A stretch of 64,000 nucleotides of DNA from Sphingomonadaceae bacterium (GTDB lineage: Bacteria > Pseudomonadota > Alphaproteobacteria > Sphingomonadales > Sphingomonadaceae). Below are positions 49,523-59,790 of this stretch, piece after piece (position 1 is the first letter of the stretch; each line of letters begins with the position of its first letter). The position numbers and the translations under genes were made by a program. A model generated the notes under the pieces. That model ran no database searches. It was given only the letters and a program-made list of their open reading frames with translations, and was not told the origin of the DNA. Where the stretch lies: the NCBI GenBank assembly GCA_025359685.1, contig JANYEY010000050.1:1-64000 (forward strand), given 5' to 3'.

Positions 49523-50067
49523 TGCGCCGCCTCAACCATTTTCTGGGCAATCAGCTCCACCTGATCGGCGCGGATATCGCCGATATGCTGGTACCGGATC
49601 ACGCCCCGGCCATCGATCACGAAGCTTTCGGGCACGCCTGACGAACCCAGTGCGAACTGGATCGCGCTGACATCATCACGGCCGACCCGGCTGAACGGGT
49701 TGCCGTTCCGGGCGAAGAAACGCGCCAGATCCTCCGGCTTATCACGAATGGCGACCCCGACCACATCGATCCCGCGGTCCTTGAGCACGCGCAGCTGCGG
49801 TGCCTCGACCGCGCAAGGTACACACCAGCTCGCAAAGATATTGAGCAAGTGCGGCTTGCCGGTTGCCAGGTCGGCGCGGGCCAGGCCGGGCTGCGCGGGC
49901 GTGGCTGCGAGCAGCGAGAACTGCGGCAGCGCGCGGCCAATCATCGCGCTTTTCACCGCGCGATCGGCCGGGCGGAGCATCGCGAACAGCACCAGTGCGG
50001 TAAAAGCGGCAAAGAAGCCCAGCGGCAGCCACAAGGCCCAGCGCGACGGTGCAGGCGCGCTCGCCAT
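49519..50067 (-). CDS. ccmG: Thiol:disulfide interchange protein DsbE/CcmG
   Basis: HLLNIFASWCVPCAVEAPQLRVLKDRGIDVVGVAIRDKPEDLARFFARNGNPF. Confidence 0.94.
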   Translation of the reverse strand: MASAPAPSRWALWLPLGFFAAFTALVLFAMLRPADRAVKSAMIGRALPQFSLLAATPAQPGLARADLATGKPHLLNIFASWCVPCAVEAPQLRVLKDRGIDVVGVAIRDKPEDLARFFARNGNPFSRVGRDDVSAIQFALGSSGVPESFVIDGRGVIRYQHIGDIRADQVELIAQKMVEAAQ

Positions 50068-52013
50068 TACAGCCTGCCCTGCTGCTGGCGGCGATAGGCT
50101 ATCTTGTCGATGGCGATGAACCGGCGCAGATCGCTCAGCACCCGGCCAAGCAAGGCCAGCGCGCCGCCCAGCGCAACCAGCGCCCCGCCCAGCCAGATCA
50201 AGGTCACGAACGGTTTCCACCACAGCCGCAGCTGCCAGCGCCCGTCCTCGGCCTCTTCGCCCAGCACGGTGTAGAGCTGGCCGTTCCAGCGGGTCAGGAT
50301 CGCGCTTTCGTTGGTTTGCTGCACCGGGGTCCAGAAACTGCGCGCCTGGGGTTTGAGCTCGCTCGTCGAACCGCCGCCATAACTGGCGTTAAGCGTCGCT
50401 TCGAGCGCGGTCCAGTTCGGACCGGTGATCGGCTCAATCCGGCCCAAGCGGATCAGCCAAGGACCGACCGAGACCGTTTCACCCACCCGCGCGGCGACCA
50501 GCTTTTCGGTGCTGAACGCGCTATCGCAAGCGATCCCGAGCAGGGCCACGCCGATTCCGAAATGAGCGACGACCATCCCCCACAGCGGCAGGGTAACGGT
50601 GCGCAGGCGCCGCCCCTTGAGCGGGACCAGCGCCACCATCAGCAGCATCGTGCCAAGCGCAATGCCCAGCAGCGGCATCAGGTGAACGCCGCGCAGGCTC
50701 AGCCATATCGCCACGCCCGCCAACACGAGCGCTGGCAATACGAGAAAATGCTTGATCCGCCCGAGCTTGTCCCGCCGCCAGCGCAGCAATGGGCCGATTC
50801 CCATCACCACCAGCATCGGCACCACGAACACCGCCGTGGCCGGGTTGAAATACGGCGGCCCGACCGAAACCTGCGCGCCCATCGCTTCGGCGACCAGCGG
50901 ATAGAGCGTGCCGAGCAGGACGATGCCAAGCACAGCGCTCAGCATGACATTGTTGAACACCAGCGCGCTTTCGCGGCTGACGATCGCAAAGCGCTGCCCT
51001 TCGCTCACCGTTCCCGCACGAAGGGCGAAAATGACGAACGCCGCGCCGATATTGATGGCGAGAAGCGCCAGAATGAAAGTCCCTTTGGTGGGATCGACGG
51101 CGAATGCGTGAACGCTGGTCAGCACGCCTGAGCGCACGAGGAAGGTACCGACCATCGACATCGCGAAGGCGACCACGCCCAGCATCACCGTCCAAGCGCG
51201 CAGCGCATTGCGCGAGGCCAGCACCGAGACCGAGTGCAGCAGGGCGGTCGCCGCCAGCCACGGCATCAGCGATGCGTTTTCGACCGGGTCCCAGAACCAC
51301 CAGCCGCCCCAACCGAGCTCGTAGTATGCCCAGTACGAACCGGCGGTGATGCCCAGGGTGAGGAAGATCCACGCCCCCAGTACCCATGGCCGCATCGCGC
51401 GGGCGAAATTCGGCGAAACCTCGCGCGTCAGCAAAGCCCCGACCGCGAAGCTGAATGCAACCGACAGGCCAACGTAGCCGACGTAAAGCGTCGGCGGATG
51501 GAAGGCGAGGCCCGGGTCCTGCAACAGCGGGTTAAGGCCATTGCCTTCCGCCGGGACCGGATCGAGCCGCGCAAACGGGTTCGAGGCGAGCAGCAGAAAA
51601 GCATAAAAACCAAGACTGACAAACGCCTGCGAGCCTAGCGTCGCCAGCAAGGTCGGCTCGGGCAGGCGCTTTTCAAGGAGCGCGACGAAGCCGCCGGCGA
51701 GCGCCATGATCGTCACCCACAGCAGCATCGAGCCTTCGTGATTGCCCCAGGCTCCGGCAACTTTGTACAGCATCGGTTTGGCCGAATGTGAATTCGCCGC
51801 GACCAGCGCGACTGACAGATCGGTCTGTACAAACACGATAATCAGGCACAGAAATGCAAACGCAACCAGCCCGGCCTGCGCCATGGCGAGCGGACGTACC
51901 ACCGGGGTCAGGGGATTGTCCGGCTGGCGCAGCGCGAGGAAGCCGCTGAACAGTTGTAAAACTGCAAGCGCGGCGGCGAACCACAAGGCGGCAAGGCCAG
52001 CTGTCGCGATCAC
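50067..52013 (-). CDS. ccmF: Heme lyase CcmF
   Basis: GAWGNHEGSMLLWVTIMAL...GLNPLLQDPGLAFHPPTLYVGYVGLSVAFSFAVGALL...WGGWWFWDPVENASLMPWLAATALLHS. Confidence 0.96.
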   Translation of the reverse strand: MIATAGLAALWFAAALAVLQLFSGFLALRQPDNPLTPVVRPLAMAQAGLVAFAFLCLIIVFVQTDLSVALVAANSHSAKPMLYKVAGAWGNHEGSMLLWVTIMALAGGFVALLEKRLPEPTLLATLGSQAFVSLGFYAFLLLASNPFARLDPVPAEGNGLNPLLQDPGLAFHPPTLYVGYVGLSVAFSFAVGALLTREVSPNFARAMRPWVLGAWIFLTLGITAGSYWAYYELGWGGWWFWDPVENASLMPWLAATALLHSVSVLASRNALRAWTVMLGVVAFAMSMVGTFLVRSGVLTSVHAFAVDPTKGTFILALLAINIGAAFVIFALRAGTVSEGQRFAIVSRESALVFNNVMLSAVLGIVLLGTLYPLVAEAMGAQVSVGPPYFNPATAVFVVPMLVVMGIGPLLRWRRDKLGRIKHFLVLPALVLAGVAIWLSLRGVHLMPLLGIALGTMLLMVALVPLKGRRLRTVTLPLWGMVVAHFGIGVALLGIACDSAFSTEKLVAARVGETVSVGPWLIRLGRIEPITGPNWTALEATLNASYGGGSTSELKPQARSFWTPVQQTNESAILTRWNGQLYTVLGEEAEDGRWQLRLWWKPFVTLIWLGGALVALGGALALLGRVLSDLRRFIAIDKIAYRRQQQGRL

Positions 52014-52468
52014 TTGGTTGCTTCCACCTTCTGTCGGGCTTCCTGCGTAGTCATCTGCTGCATTTCGCGTGGCACGTATTTCTCGTCGTGCTTGGCCAGC
52101 AGGTTATCGGCGAGGAAGGTACCGTCAGCTTGCCGGTGTCCTTCCGCAACTACCCCGGACCCTTCCTTGAACAGGTCCGGCGTAATCCCGCGGAACGTAA
52201 CCGGGACGCGCGCCTTGCCATCGCCGACCACGAAACCGATCGTCACTCCGTCCGGCGCAGTCTTAAGCGATCCGGCCTCGACCATTCCGCCGAGCCGCAC
52301 TGCACGCTCTGCTGCGGGCGGCTTGGCGACCAACTCGGTCGGGAGGTAGAAATAGCTCGCCTGATTACGCAGCGACCAGGCGGCGAGCAATGCCGCCGCA
52401 ATCAGGGCCGCCGTTGCCGCCAGAACCAGAACGAGGCGCTGGTGCTTGGGCTTCAACGCGGCGCTCAT
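52010..52468 (-). CDS. ccmE: Cytochrome c maturation protein CcmE
   Basis: MSAALKPKHQRLVLVLAATAALIAAALLAAWSLRNQASYFYLPTEL...VRLGGMVEAGSL...LLAKHDEKYVPREM. Confidence 0.95.
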   Translation of the reverse strand: MSAALKPKHQRLVLVLAATAALIAAALLAAWSLRNQASYFYLPTELVAKPPAAERAVRLGGMVEAGSLKTAPDGVTIGFVVGDGKARVPVTFRGITPDLFKEGSGVVAEGHRQADGTFLADNLLAKHDEKYVPREMQQMTTQEARQKVEATK

Positions 52469-52605
52469 AGTTCGCGGCTTCGATCGCGCCGGGCTTCGGC
52501 TCGGCGCATCGCCGCCAGGCTTTGCAGGATCAAAGCCACCGTGCCGCCAATGCCCAAGACATATGCGGCATAAACGTAAGCGAGCTGGTTGAGGTTCTCA
52601 TGCAT
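52465..52605 (-). CDS. ccmD: Heme exporter protein CcmD
   Basis: MHENLNQLAYVYAAYVLGIGGTVALILQSLAAMRRAEARRDRSREL within ccm gene order. Confidence 0.8.
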   Translation of the reverse strand: MHENLNQLAYVYAAYVLGIGGTVALILQSLAAMRRAEARRDRSREL

Positions 52606-53341
52606 CGGCCAGCTCCATCGCGCGGCGGCGCAGGCGCGCTTCGGCTTGCTGGTTGGCCAAGATCGTGCGCATCCGCGCCAGCACCACTCCGCCGAACAGC
52701 AGCGAGAAACCAAATGTCGCCGCTAGCAGGCCGAGCAAGAACGGCGCGGCCATCGGCGCATTGCCAGATAGCATCGACATCCCCAAGCTGGGCGGCTGGT
52801 GCAGGCTTTGCCACCAGATCACCGAGTAATGGATGATCGGAATATTGACCGCGCCGACCAGCCCGAAAATAGCGGCGATCCGGCCCCCGCCCTGCCCTGA
52901 ACGCGCTTCGGCATCAGCCAGGGCGATGTAACCGCAATAGAGGAAGAACAAGATCAGCATCGAAGTCAGCCGGCCATCCCAAACCCACCAGGCGCCCCAC
53001 GCCGGGCGGCCCCAAATCGAGCCGGTGACCAGACATATGAGCGCGAAGACAGCGCCCGGAACCGCCGCGGCGCGGGCCGCGATACCGGCCAGCGGATGGC
53101 GCCAGACCAGCTCGCTCAGACTGGCGAGCGCGATCATGCTCCACCCGCCCATGCCCAGCCAGGCGGCGGGCACGTGGATGAACAGGATACGCACCGTCTC
53201 GCCCTGCAATTGTTCAGCCGGAGCGCCGGTCAGGCCCCACAACAGGACGATGGCGGTGACCGCTGCCCCGGCGATGAGCAAGGGCGCGGTCAGCAACCGC
53301 GCGAGGCGCAGGAACCGGGCAGGATTTGCATAACCGTGCAT
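52598..53341 (-). CDS. ccmC: Heme exporter protein CcmC
   Basis: ILFIHVPAAWLGMGGWSMIALASL...GSIWGRPAWGAWWVWDGRLTSMLILFFLYCGYIAL...VNIPIIHYSVIWWQSLHQPPS. Confidence 0.95.
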   Translation of the reverse strand: MHGYANPARFLRLARLLTAPLLIAGAAVTAIVLLWGLTGAPAEQLQGETVRILFIHVPAAWLGMGGWSMIALASLSELVWRHPLAGIAARAAAVPGAVFALICLVTGSIWGRPAWGAWWVWDGRLTSMLILFFLYCGYIALADAEARSGQGGGRIAAIFGLVGAVNIPIIHYSVIWWQSLHQPPSLGMSMLSGNAPMAAPFLLGLLAATFGFSLLFGGVVLARMRTILANQQAEARLRRRAMELADA

Positions 53342-53440
53342 GGACGTCGAGTGACCCTCAGGGGCCTTTTGGGCCCGCGCCCCTCTGCCATGCAGCGCCC
53401 CTGCGGGCAAGCGGATTGGGGTGGTTCAAAAGCAAAGAAA

Positions 53441-53518
53441 TGGGGCGATCGATGGGTCTCGAACCCACGACCTCCGGTACCACAAACCGGCGCTCTAACC
53501 AACTGAGCTACGATCGCC
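53441..53518 (-). tRNA. tRNA-His (GTG)
   Basis: Minus strand GGCGATCGTAGCTCAGTTGGTTAGAGCGCCGGTTTGTGGTACCGGAGGTCGTGGGTTCGAGACCCATCGATCGCCCCA; GTG anticodon, G-1:C73 pair, encoded CCA. Confidence 0.93.
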
Positions 53519-53677
53519 ACAGCCCTGCGCGTACAGCCGCGCAAGGCAGGCGCGCGCATTTGCACAACCCATGCGCGTTGTGAAGGAAAAACTACCATCT
53601 GCAGTCATTGCAGCGCGATCAATTGCGTAAGGAAAATTAACCCTCATTGGATAGTTTTACCGGCAACACCGAAGGCA

Positions 53678-54022
53678 ATGGGGAAACCAGTAGTGAGCGC
53701 GAAGGCCAAGATAGAGCAACTGGAACCGCAGGCTGCGCGTCCCAACACGCGCCGTACGACACGCCGGATCGCCGGCACCGTGGCAACCGTGCGCACCGCT
53801 GGCGGCGCCCGCAGCCGCGCACGAATTCGCGATGTATCGGTCTTTGGCTGCAGCATCGTGACAGAAGCCGACTGGCTGCGCACCGGCATTTTCATAACCC
53901 TGCAACTGTCGGCCGACTGGTCCATCCAGGCCATCGTCCGCTGGGCCCGCGACGGCATTGGCGGGGTGGAATTCCTCCGCGCCATCAGCGAAGCCGATGC
54001 GCGGAGCATTGCCGGCGACTAA
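53678..54022 (+). CDS. PilZ-domain protein
   Basis: RRTTRRIAGTVATVRTAGGARSRARIRDVSVFGCSIVTEADWLRTGIFITLQLSADWSIQAIVRWARDGIGGVEFLRAI; degenerate PilZ motifs. Confidence 0.65.
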   Translation: MGKPVVSAKAKIEQLEPQAARPNTRRTTRRIAGTVATVRTAGGARSRARIRDVSVFGCSIVTEADWLRTGIFITLQLSADWSIQAIVRWARDGIGGVEFLRAISEADARSIAGD

Positions 54023-54042
54023 TTGCCCCCAAATCTGCAACG

Positions 54043-54074
54043 AAAAAGGGCGGCCCGCCAAGGCCGCCCTTTTT
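54043..54074. terminator. Bidirectional rho-independent terminator between PilZ gene and rpmE
   Basis: aaaaagggcggc-ccgccaag-gccgccctttttt-type hairpin with A-tract/T-tract flanks between convergent genes. Confidence 0.8.
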
Positions 54075-54095
54075 GTATTGGCTTGAGGCCTGCGC

Positions 54096-54323
54096 TCAGT
54101 TCTTCTTGAGCGTCAGTCCACCGAAACGCTTGTTGAACTGGGCAACACGGCCGCCCTGATCGATATTGCGGGTGCCGCCGGTCCAGGCCGGATGCGACGT
54201 GGGATCGATCTCGAGCACCAGCGTTTCGCCTTCCTTGCCCCAGGTGGAGCGGGTTTCGAACACGGTGCCATCGGTCATCTGCACCTTGATGGTGTGATAA
54301 TCGGGATGGATATCGGCTTTCAT
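54096..54323 (-). CDS. rpmE: 50S ribosomal protein L31
   Basis: [70 protein letters not shown]. Confidence 0.97.
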   Translation of the reverse strand: MKADIHPDYHTIKVQMTDGTVFETRSTWGKEGETLVLEIDPTSHPAWTGGTRNIDQGGRVAQFNKRFGGLTLKKN

Positions 54324-54421
54324 GAATCTGTACTTTCGCTTGCGGCCGGTACCGACCGGCCTGAAAAGGAAGCCCCGCGCTTAGCGATGGTTTTTGCTTT
54401 TGTCCAGCCCTTCGGCTGGAC

Positions 54422-54505
54422 GCAACACCAGCCCGCTCCCCCGGCCCGACCACCCATTTACGGTACCCTGAGGGTGGTCGGGCCGGGGGAGCGGGCCGGT
54501 GTTGC
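54422..54505. repeat. Long inverted repeat (34-bp arms, 1 mismatch, 16-nt loop)
   Basis: gcaacaccagcccgctcccccggcccgaccaccc / gggtggtcgggccgggggagcgggccggtgttgc in the fabZ-rpmE side intergenic region. Confidence 0.9.
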
Positions 54506-54539
54506 ACGCTATCGGCAGAGGCCGATCGCGCACCAAAAA

Positions 54540-55031
54540 CTACGCATCCGCGATCATTGCGGTGAACTGCACATCGCAGGTCACTTTGCCATCGACGCTG
54601 GCCTGCCCCCAGAACTTGCAAACGCGGCTGCGCTTCTGGATGAAGCCGGCCTTAAGGTCGAGCAGCACGCCAGGTTCAACCGGGGCGCGGAATTTCGCTT
54701 CCTCGATCGCCATGAAGTAGACCAGCTTGCCCGTTCCGGCGAGACCAAGGGTCTCGATGGCGAGGATGCCGGCGGCCTGCGCCAGCGCCTCGATCTGGAG
54801 AACCCCCGGCATGATCGGTCGCCCAGGGAAATGCCCTTGGAAGAAACCTTCGTTGAAGCTGACCGCCTTGACCGCGTGAATTTCGCCATCGGCAACCAGA
54901 CTGATAACCCGGTCAACCAGCAGCATCGGATAGCGATGCGGCAAGGCAGCAAGGATTTCAGGGATTTCCATGCTCGACGCGGGCGCTGGGCCCGCGTCGG
55001 CTTGGATCTGGTCTTCGCTCATCGCAGTCAA
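54540..55031 (-). CDS. fabZ: 3-hydroxyacyl-ACP dehydratase FabZ
   Basis: [21 protein letters not shown]...[30 protein letters not shown]. Confidence 0.96.
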   Translation of the reverse strand: MTAMSEDQIQADAGPAPASSMEIPEILAALPHRYPMLLVDRVISLVADGEIHAVKAVSFNEGFFQGHFPGRPIMPGVLQIEALAQAAGILAIETLGLAGTGKLVYFMAIEEAKFRAPVEPGVLLDLKAGFIQKRSRVCKFWGQASVDGKVTCDVQFTAMIADA

Positions 55032-55044
55032 CCCCCGCTAGCGA

Positions 55045-55794
55045 TTAGCGGCCTTCAGGCTGCGGACCGGCGGGCTTGGGCGCCGGAACAGCTGGCCGGG
55101 CAGCGCCGGCAGGAGCGGTACCGGCCGCTTGCTGCTGCTGTTGCTGCTGCTGGCGGACACGAGCCGGCTGCCAGCCCGGGGGCGGGGTGAGCTGCGCCGA
55201 GGCGACCGACTTGTTAAGTTCGCCGACCAGTTCGCCGGTGAGGTCATAGGCCGGCGCCGAAACCAGGATTGCTTCGGGGTTGAGGAGCAGGGTGATCCCG
55301 CGGCGGCTCATCACACTGCCCAGTGCTGCGGGCAACTTCGCAGTGATCTGCTCGACAACGTATTCATCAGAGAGATTGGCCGGGGCCAGGATCTGCTTGA
55401 TCTCGGCTTCGCCCTGAGCCTGCGCCTTCTGGATTGCATCGTATTCAGCCTGCAACGTCGCATCGGGCTTGCCCGCTGCACGGTCAGCGTTGAACTGGTC
55501 TGCCATCGGCTTCAGCTGAGCCTGAAGCTGGGTCAGGCGGGCCTGCGCAGCATCATAGATCTTCTTGTATGACGGGTCGCTCTGACGCGCGACAACGGCA
55601 TTCTTGTAGGCGGCTGTGTTGGCCACTGCGGCCTGCAGGTCGGCGGTGCCGATCCCGGCTGCAACCGCGCCGCGCGGCACGGCAGCGACTGGCGCAGCAA
55701 TGGCGGGCTTCTTGGCAGTCTGGGCAATTGCCGGCTGGGCCAGAAGTGCAGCGGCGAGCGCGCTGCCGAGGACGAGCTTGATCATCTTGGTCAT
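55045..55794 (-). CDS. OmpH/Skp-family periplasmic chaperone
   Basis: Signal peptide; AYKNAVVARQSDPSYKKIYDAAQARLTQLQAQLKPMADQFNADR...; directly downstream of bamA. Confidence 0.85.
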   Translation of the reverse strand: MTKMIKLVLGSALAAALLAQPAIAQTAKKPAIAAPVAAVPRGAVAAGIGTADLQAAVANTAAYKNAVVARQSDPSYKKIYDAAQARLTQLQAQLKPMADQFNADRAAGKPDATLQAEYDAIQKAQAQGEAEIKQILAPANLSDEYVVEQITAKLPAALGSVMSRRGITLLLNPEAILVSAPAYDLTGELVGELNKSVASAQLTPPPGWQPARVRQQQQQQQQAAGTAPAGAARPAVPAPKPAGPQPEGR

Positions 55795-58478
55795 CAGAAT
55801 TGGGTTCCTACGTTGAACGTGAAGGACTTGGGGTTATCCCCATCGACCTTAAGCAGAGTTTTGGCGAAATCGATCCTGAACGGACCAAAGGGTGAGTTCC
55901 AGTTGACGCCAATGCCTATGGCAACGCGCGGCTTGGGCGAATTGCCGACAAAGAATTCCTGGAACGGCGAACCCGCCACAACCACATCGTTGGTGGTCGT
56001 GCAGGTTGCCGGGAGGGTCGGAATTCCAGCTTGGGTGGCCGCGTATCCGTTGGTCGCAATGCCGTTGCAAACTACGGTATACGGGAAGGTCAGCGGCAGC
56101 GGATCGGGTGAGGTTATCCCCCACACGGCCCCAGCATCGACGAAGATCGACGGACGCAGCCCAAGCTCCTTGGCCCCCGAACCCAGCGGAATTTCCAGCT
56201 CGACATGGCCAAGGTAATAATAGCGCCCACCGATCGCATCATCAGCCCAGTTCTTGCGGTCGGCCGCGAAGGTATTGGTGGTCGGATCGAACGGCTTACG
56301 CAGCACGCGCGGACCAACGCCGCGGATGTCGAAGCCGCGGATCTGCGGTTCGCCCAGATAGAACCGGTCGGTCAGGCGAATCGGATCGGAACCCGATGCG
56401 ACGTTGTTGTTGCCCCACGGCACGATCGCGCCGCCTTCGGCCCGCAGCGAGAGGATGAAGCCCTTGCCGATGGTCTTGTACTGGGCAAAACGCCCGGTCA
56501 CCCGGCCATACTTGACCGAACCACCAAGGCCCGCAAACTCGGTCGTAAGCGATATCGAGCGGCCGCGCCCCGGGTGGACGCGGTTGTCGAGTGAATCGTA
56601 GATCAGCGTCAGGCCCAGGATCGAGCTGGTCCGCTTGCCCAGCGCATCGCACAGATAGCGGCCGGCAATGAGCACGTCACACTGCGGCGTGCTGCTCAAA
56701 CGGGTCGAATAGTACTGCGACTGATCGACGCTGACGTCATCGTAGTTGAACGTGTAGCTGCCGACCGCCGAAATGAACTCGGTCACCGGGATGCCCACGC
56801 GCGCCTGGACGCCGGTGGTAGCCTGCTGATAGATCGTGTTGCGGTTGGCGTTAAGGTAATTGAAGCTGTTCAGGTCGCGCCGATAGACGTTGACCCCCAG
56901 GCTAACGTTGTGATCGAACACATAGGGTTCGGTAAAGCTGATGTCGGCCTGCTTCGAATACTGCGAATAGGCGAGGTTGAGCCCGATCGTCTGACCGCGG
57001 CCGCGGAAATTGCGCTGTTCGATCGAGCCCTGGAAGATCAGCTTCTCAAGGCTGGAATAGCCGGCCGAAAGCTGCAGCTGCCCGGTCGGCTTTTCTTCGA
57101 CATTGGCTTCCAGAATGATCCGGTCGGGCGCCGAACCCGGCTTCTGCTCAACTTCGAACTTCTCCTGGAAATACCCCAGCGAGTTGATGCGGGCGGTCGA
57201 ACGCTTGACCTGGATCGAGTTGAACGCGTCGCCTTCGGCCAGACGGAATTCGCGGCGGACCACCTTGTCCTGAGTCAGCGTATTGCCGTTGACATCGATT
57301 TTCTCGACATAGACGCGCGGCGCCTCCGCGATCTGGAAGGTCAGGCCCATGGTGAGCCCGTCCTTGTCGCGGTTGTAGTCAGGCCGCACGTCGGCGAAGG
57401 CATAACCGAACGCGCCAAGCGTTTCGTTGAGCCGGTCGATCGTATCCTCGACCTGCTTGGCGTCGTACCAGTCGCCCTTCTTCATCGGCAGCTGCGAGGA
57501 AAGCCGCTCACCGTCGAAATCACGCAGTTGGCTGTCCACCTTGACGTCGCCGAACTTGTAGCGCGGGCCTTCCTCGACCACGTAGGTCAGGATGAAGTCC
57601 TTCTTGTCGGGCGTCAGCTCGGCCACTGCCGAAACGATGCGGAAATCGGCGTAGCCCTTGGTCAGGTAGAATTGGCGCAGCTTCTGCTGGTCGAAGGCCA
57701 TCCGGTCAGGATCGTAGGTCGTGCCCGACGAGAAGATGCGCGTCAGGCTGGCCTGCTTGGTAAACATCTGGTCGCGCAGGTCACCGTCCGAGAACTGCTC
57801 GTTGCCGAGGATGTTAATCTGGCGGACCTTGCTCTTCGGGCCTTCGTTGATCTCGAACACAATATCGACGCGGTTCTGGTCGAGCATGACCATCTTGGGA
57901 TCGACCGAGGCCGCGAACCGGCCCTGGCGTTTGTACAGCTCGATGATTCGCGCCACGTCGGCGCGGACCTTCGAACGGGTGAAGATCTGGCGCGGGGCAA
58001 GCTTGATCTCGGGCGTGATCTTCTCGTCCTTGATGCGCTTGTTGCCTTCAAGCACGATGCGATTGATGACCGGGTTTTCCTTGACGTCGATCGTGACGTT
58101 CCCAGCGCCGTCGTTGTTGATCTTCACATCTGAAAACAGCTCGGTCGCGAACAGGTCCTTGAGCGCCTGGTCAGCCGCGGCCTGGCTATAGGGCTGGCCG
58201 ACGCGCAGCTTGATGTACGAACGGATCGTGTCGGCTTCGAGCCGCTGGGCACCGTTGACGGTGATCGACTGGATTATCGCCGGTGCTACAGGCGCCGGAG
58301 CCGGAGCGGCGGTTGCGGCGGCAGGCGCGGCCGGGGTGGCGGTCTGCGCAAAGGCCGCTTGCGGAACACCGGCAAGGATCGTCGTCCCCATCAACACCGC
58401 GGCAAGCCGCAAGCCGGCCGCGGATGCGGTGGAACGATAGATCGAACAAGGTGAATTAAGCACGGCTTTTCCCGTCAA
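55794..58478 (-). CDS. bamA: Outer membrane protein assembly factor BamA
   Basis: Five POTRA-type repeats (IQSITVNGAQRLEADTIRSYIKLRVGQPYS...), C-terminal barrel with VRGF-type RGFDIRGVGPR, ends FTFNVGTQF. Confidence 0.96.
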   Translation of the reverse strand: MTGKAVLNSPCSIYRSTASAAGLRLAAVLMGTTILAGVPQAAFAQTATPAAPAAATAAPAPAPVAPAIIQSITVNGAQRLEADTIRSYIKLRVGQPYSQAAADQALKDLFATELFSDVKINNDGAGNVTIDVKENPVINRIVLEGNKRIKDEKITPEIKLAPRQIFTRSKVRADVARIIELYKRQGRFAASVDPKMVMLDQNRVDIVFEINEGPKSKVRQINILGNEQFSDGDLRDQMFTKQASLTRIFSSGTTYDPDRMAFDQQKLRQFYLTKGYADFRIVSAVAELTPDKKDFILTYVVEEGPRYKFGDVKVDSQLRDFDGERLSSQLPMKKGDWYDAKQVEDTIDRLNETLGAFGYAFADVRPDYNRDKDGLTMGLTFQIAEAPRVYVEKIDVNGNTLTQDKVVRREFRLAEGDAFNSIQVKRSTARINSLGYFQEKFEVEQKPGSAPDRIILEANVEEKPTGQLQLSAGYSSLEKLIFQGSIEQRNFRGRGQTIGLNLAYSQYSKQADISFTEPYVFDHNVSLGVNVYRRDLNSFNYLNANRNTIYQQATTGVQARVGIPVTEFISAVGSYTFNYDDVSVDQSQYYSTRLSSTPQCDVLIAGRYLCDALGKRTSSILGLTLIYDSLDNRVHPGRGRSISLTTEFAGLGGSVKYGRVTGRFAQYKTIGKGFILSLRAEGGAIVPWGNNNVASGSDPIRLTDRFYLGEPQIRGFDIRGVGPRVLRKPFDPTTNTFAADRKNWADDAIGGRYYYLGHVELEIPLGSGAKELGLRPSIFVDAGAVWGITSPDPLPLTFPYTVVCNGIATNGYAATQAGIPTLPATCTTTNDVVVAGSPFQEFFVGNSPKPRVAIGIGVNWNSPFGPFRIDFAKTLLKVDGDNPKSFTFNVGTQF

Positions 58479-58638
58479 TTTGAGCTGCGGTTGATGCCCG
58501 GCCGAGTCAGTCGATCCGCAGCGTGCAGGTATGTCGCCGCCCTCTGCCCGATGCGTCTCGTCCGATCAAGCAAAGTTGCTGCAACCTTCCGCAGAAATCC
58601 AAGTCCGGACCCGCAGTTCAGCCCATCAGAGCAACGCT

Positions 58639-59790
58639 CTAGAGGAACATCCCGGCAAGGTCATTCACAGTGACGAAGACCGCGAAGGCAAGCACGAAGG
58701 CCATGCCGATGCGGAACGCCAATTCCTGACTGCGGAGGCCCAGCGGTTTGCGGCGGATCGCTTCCGCGGCATAAATCGCCAGGTGCCCGCCGTCGAGGGT
58801 CGGGATTGGCAGCAGGTTGATGAATGCCAAATTAATTGAAATGAGCGCAGCGAAGCCAACGAACTCGGGCCACCCGAGCGAAAGCATTTCGCCCGAGAAT
58901 TTGGCCACCTTGGGCAGCCCGCCCATTTCGTTGATCGAACGTTCGCCGGTGACGATCTGCTTGAGCCCGATCGCCATCATGCGTCCGATCCCCAAGCTTT
59001 GCTGGGTGCCATATCCGACCGCGCGCAAGGGATTGACCCGTGTAACCTCAATCCCGGCGCTGGCGACGCCCAGCAGGCCCCGCCGCATCTCGTTGCCGAA
59101 CTGATCCTTGCTGACGTCAAGCGCGAGCTTGACCGGCACCTGCATCGTCCGGCCGGCGCGCTCGTATGAAATGTTCACCGTGGCACCGGGATAAAGCGCT
59201 ACCCGGGGAGCGATATCGGCAAAATCCGTGATCCGGTTACCGTCGATCGCCAATATCCTGTCACCGGCCTGCAAGCCCGCGCTGCGCGCCGCAGATGCGT
59301 CGGAAAAGCCGCCAATGACCGCCGGTGACGAAGCAATTCCATAGACCATCGCAAAACCGGCGAAAATCAGGATCGCTGTGATCAGGTTGGCCATGGGCCC
59401 GGCCAAGATGATGATCACCCGCTGCCAAAGCGCCGCGCCTGCCAGCGTGCCCGGCGCGGCGGGCTGGCCCAGCGGATCGGCGCTGGGCTTGCTCGACGGA
59501 TCGGCGTCGCCGGCAAACATCACGTAGCCGCCCATCGGGAAGGCGGCGATACGCCAGCGGGTTCCGCGCTTGTCGATGCGGTGCCACAGCTCTTTGCCAA
59601 AGCCGACCGAGAAGGTCTCGGCGCGCACGCCGAAAATGCGCCCGGCCCAGTAATGCCCCAGCTCGTGCAGGACGATCAGCGGCCCGAGCAGCAGCACGAA
59701 GGCGAACAGGGTCAGGAAAATGGACGGTGAATGGGCCAATTCAGGCAAGCTCCAACAGTTCGCGCGCTTTGGCCCGGGTGGCGGAATCAA
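58639..59790 (-). CDS. rseP: RIP metalloprotease RseP (start codon uncertain)
   Basis: LIVLHELGHYWAGRIFGVRAETFSVGFGKELW; PDZ; INLAFINLLPIPTLDGGHL. Confidence 0.93.
   Translation of the reverse strand: MIPPPGPKRANCWSLPELAHSPSIFLTLFAFVLLLGPLIVLHELGHYWAGRIFGVRAETFSVGFGKELWHRIDKRGTRWRIAAFPMGGYVMFAGDADPSSKPSADPLGQPAAPGTLAGAALWQRVIIILAGPMANLITAILIFAGFAMVYGIASSPAVIGGFSDASAARSAGLQAGDRILAIDGNRITDFADIAPRVALYPGATVNISYERAGRTMQVPVKLALDVSKDQFGNEMRRGLLGVASAGIEVTRVNPLRAVGYGTQQSLGIGRMMAIGLKQIVTGERSINEMGGLPKVAKFSGEMLSLGWPEFVGFAALISINLAFINLLPIPTLDGGHLAIYAAEAIRRKPLGLRSQELAFRIGMAFVLAFAVFVTVNDLAGMFL

Noticed and set aside
53326-53583. Plus-strand ORF containing MGLEPTTSGTTNRRSNQLSYDRHSP
   Set aside because: Classic spurious translation through a tRNA gene (tRNA-His, 53441-53518).
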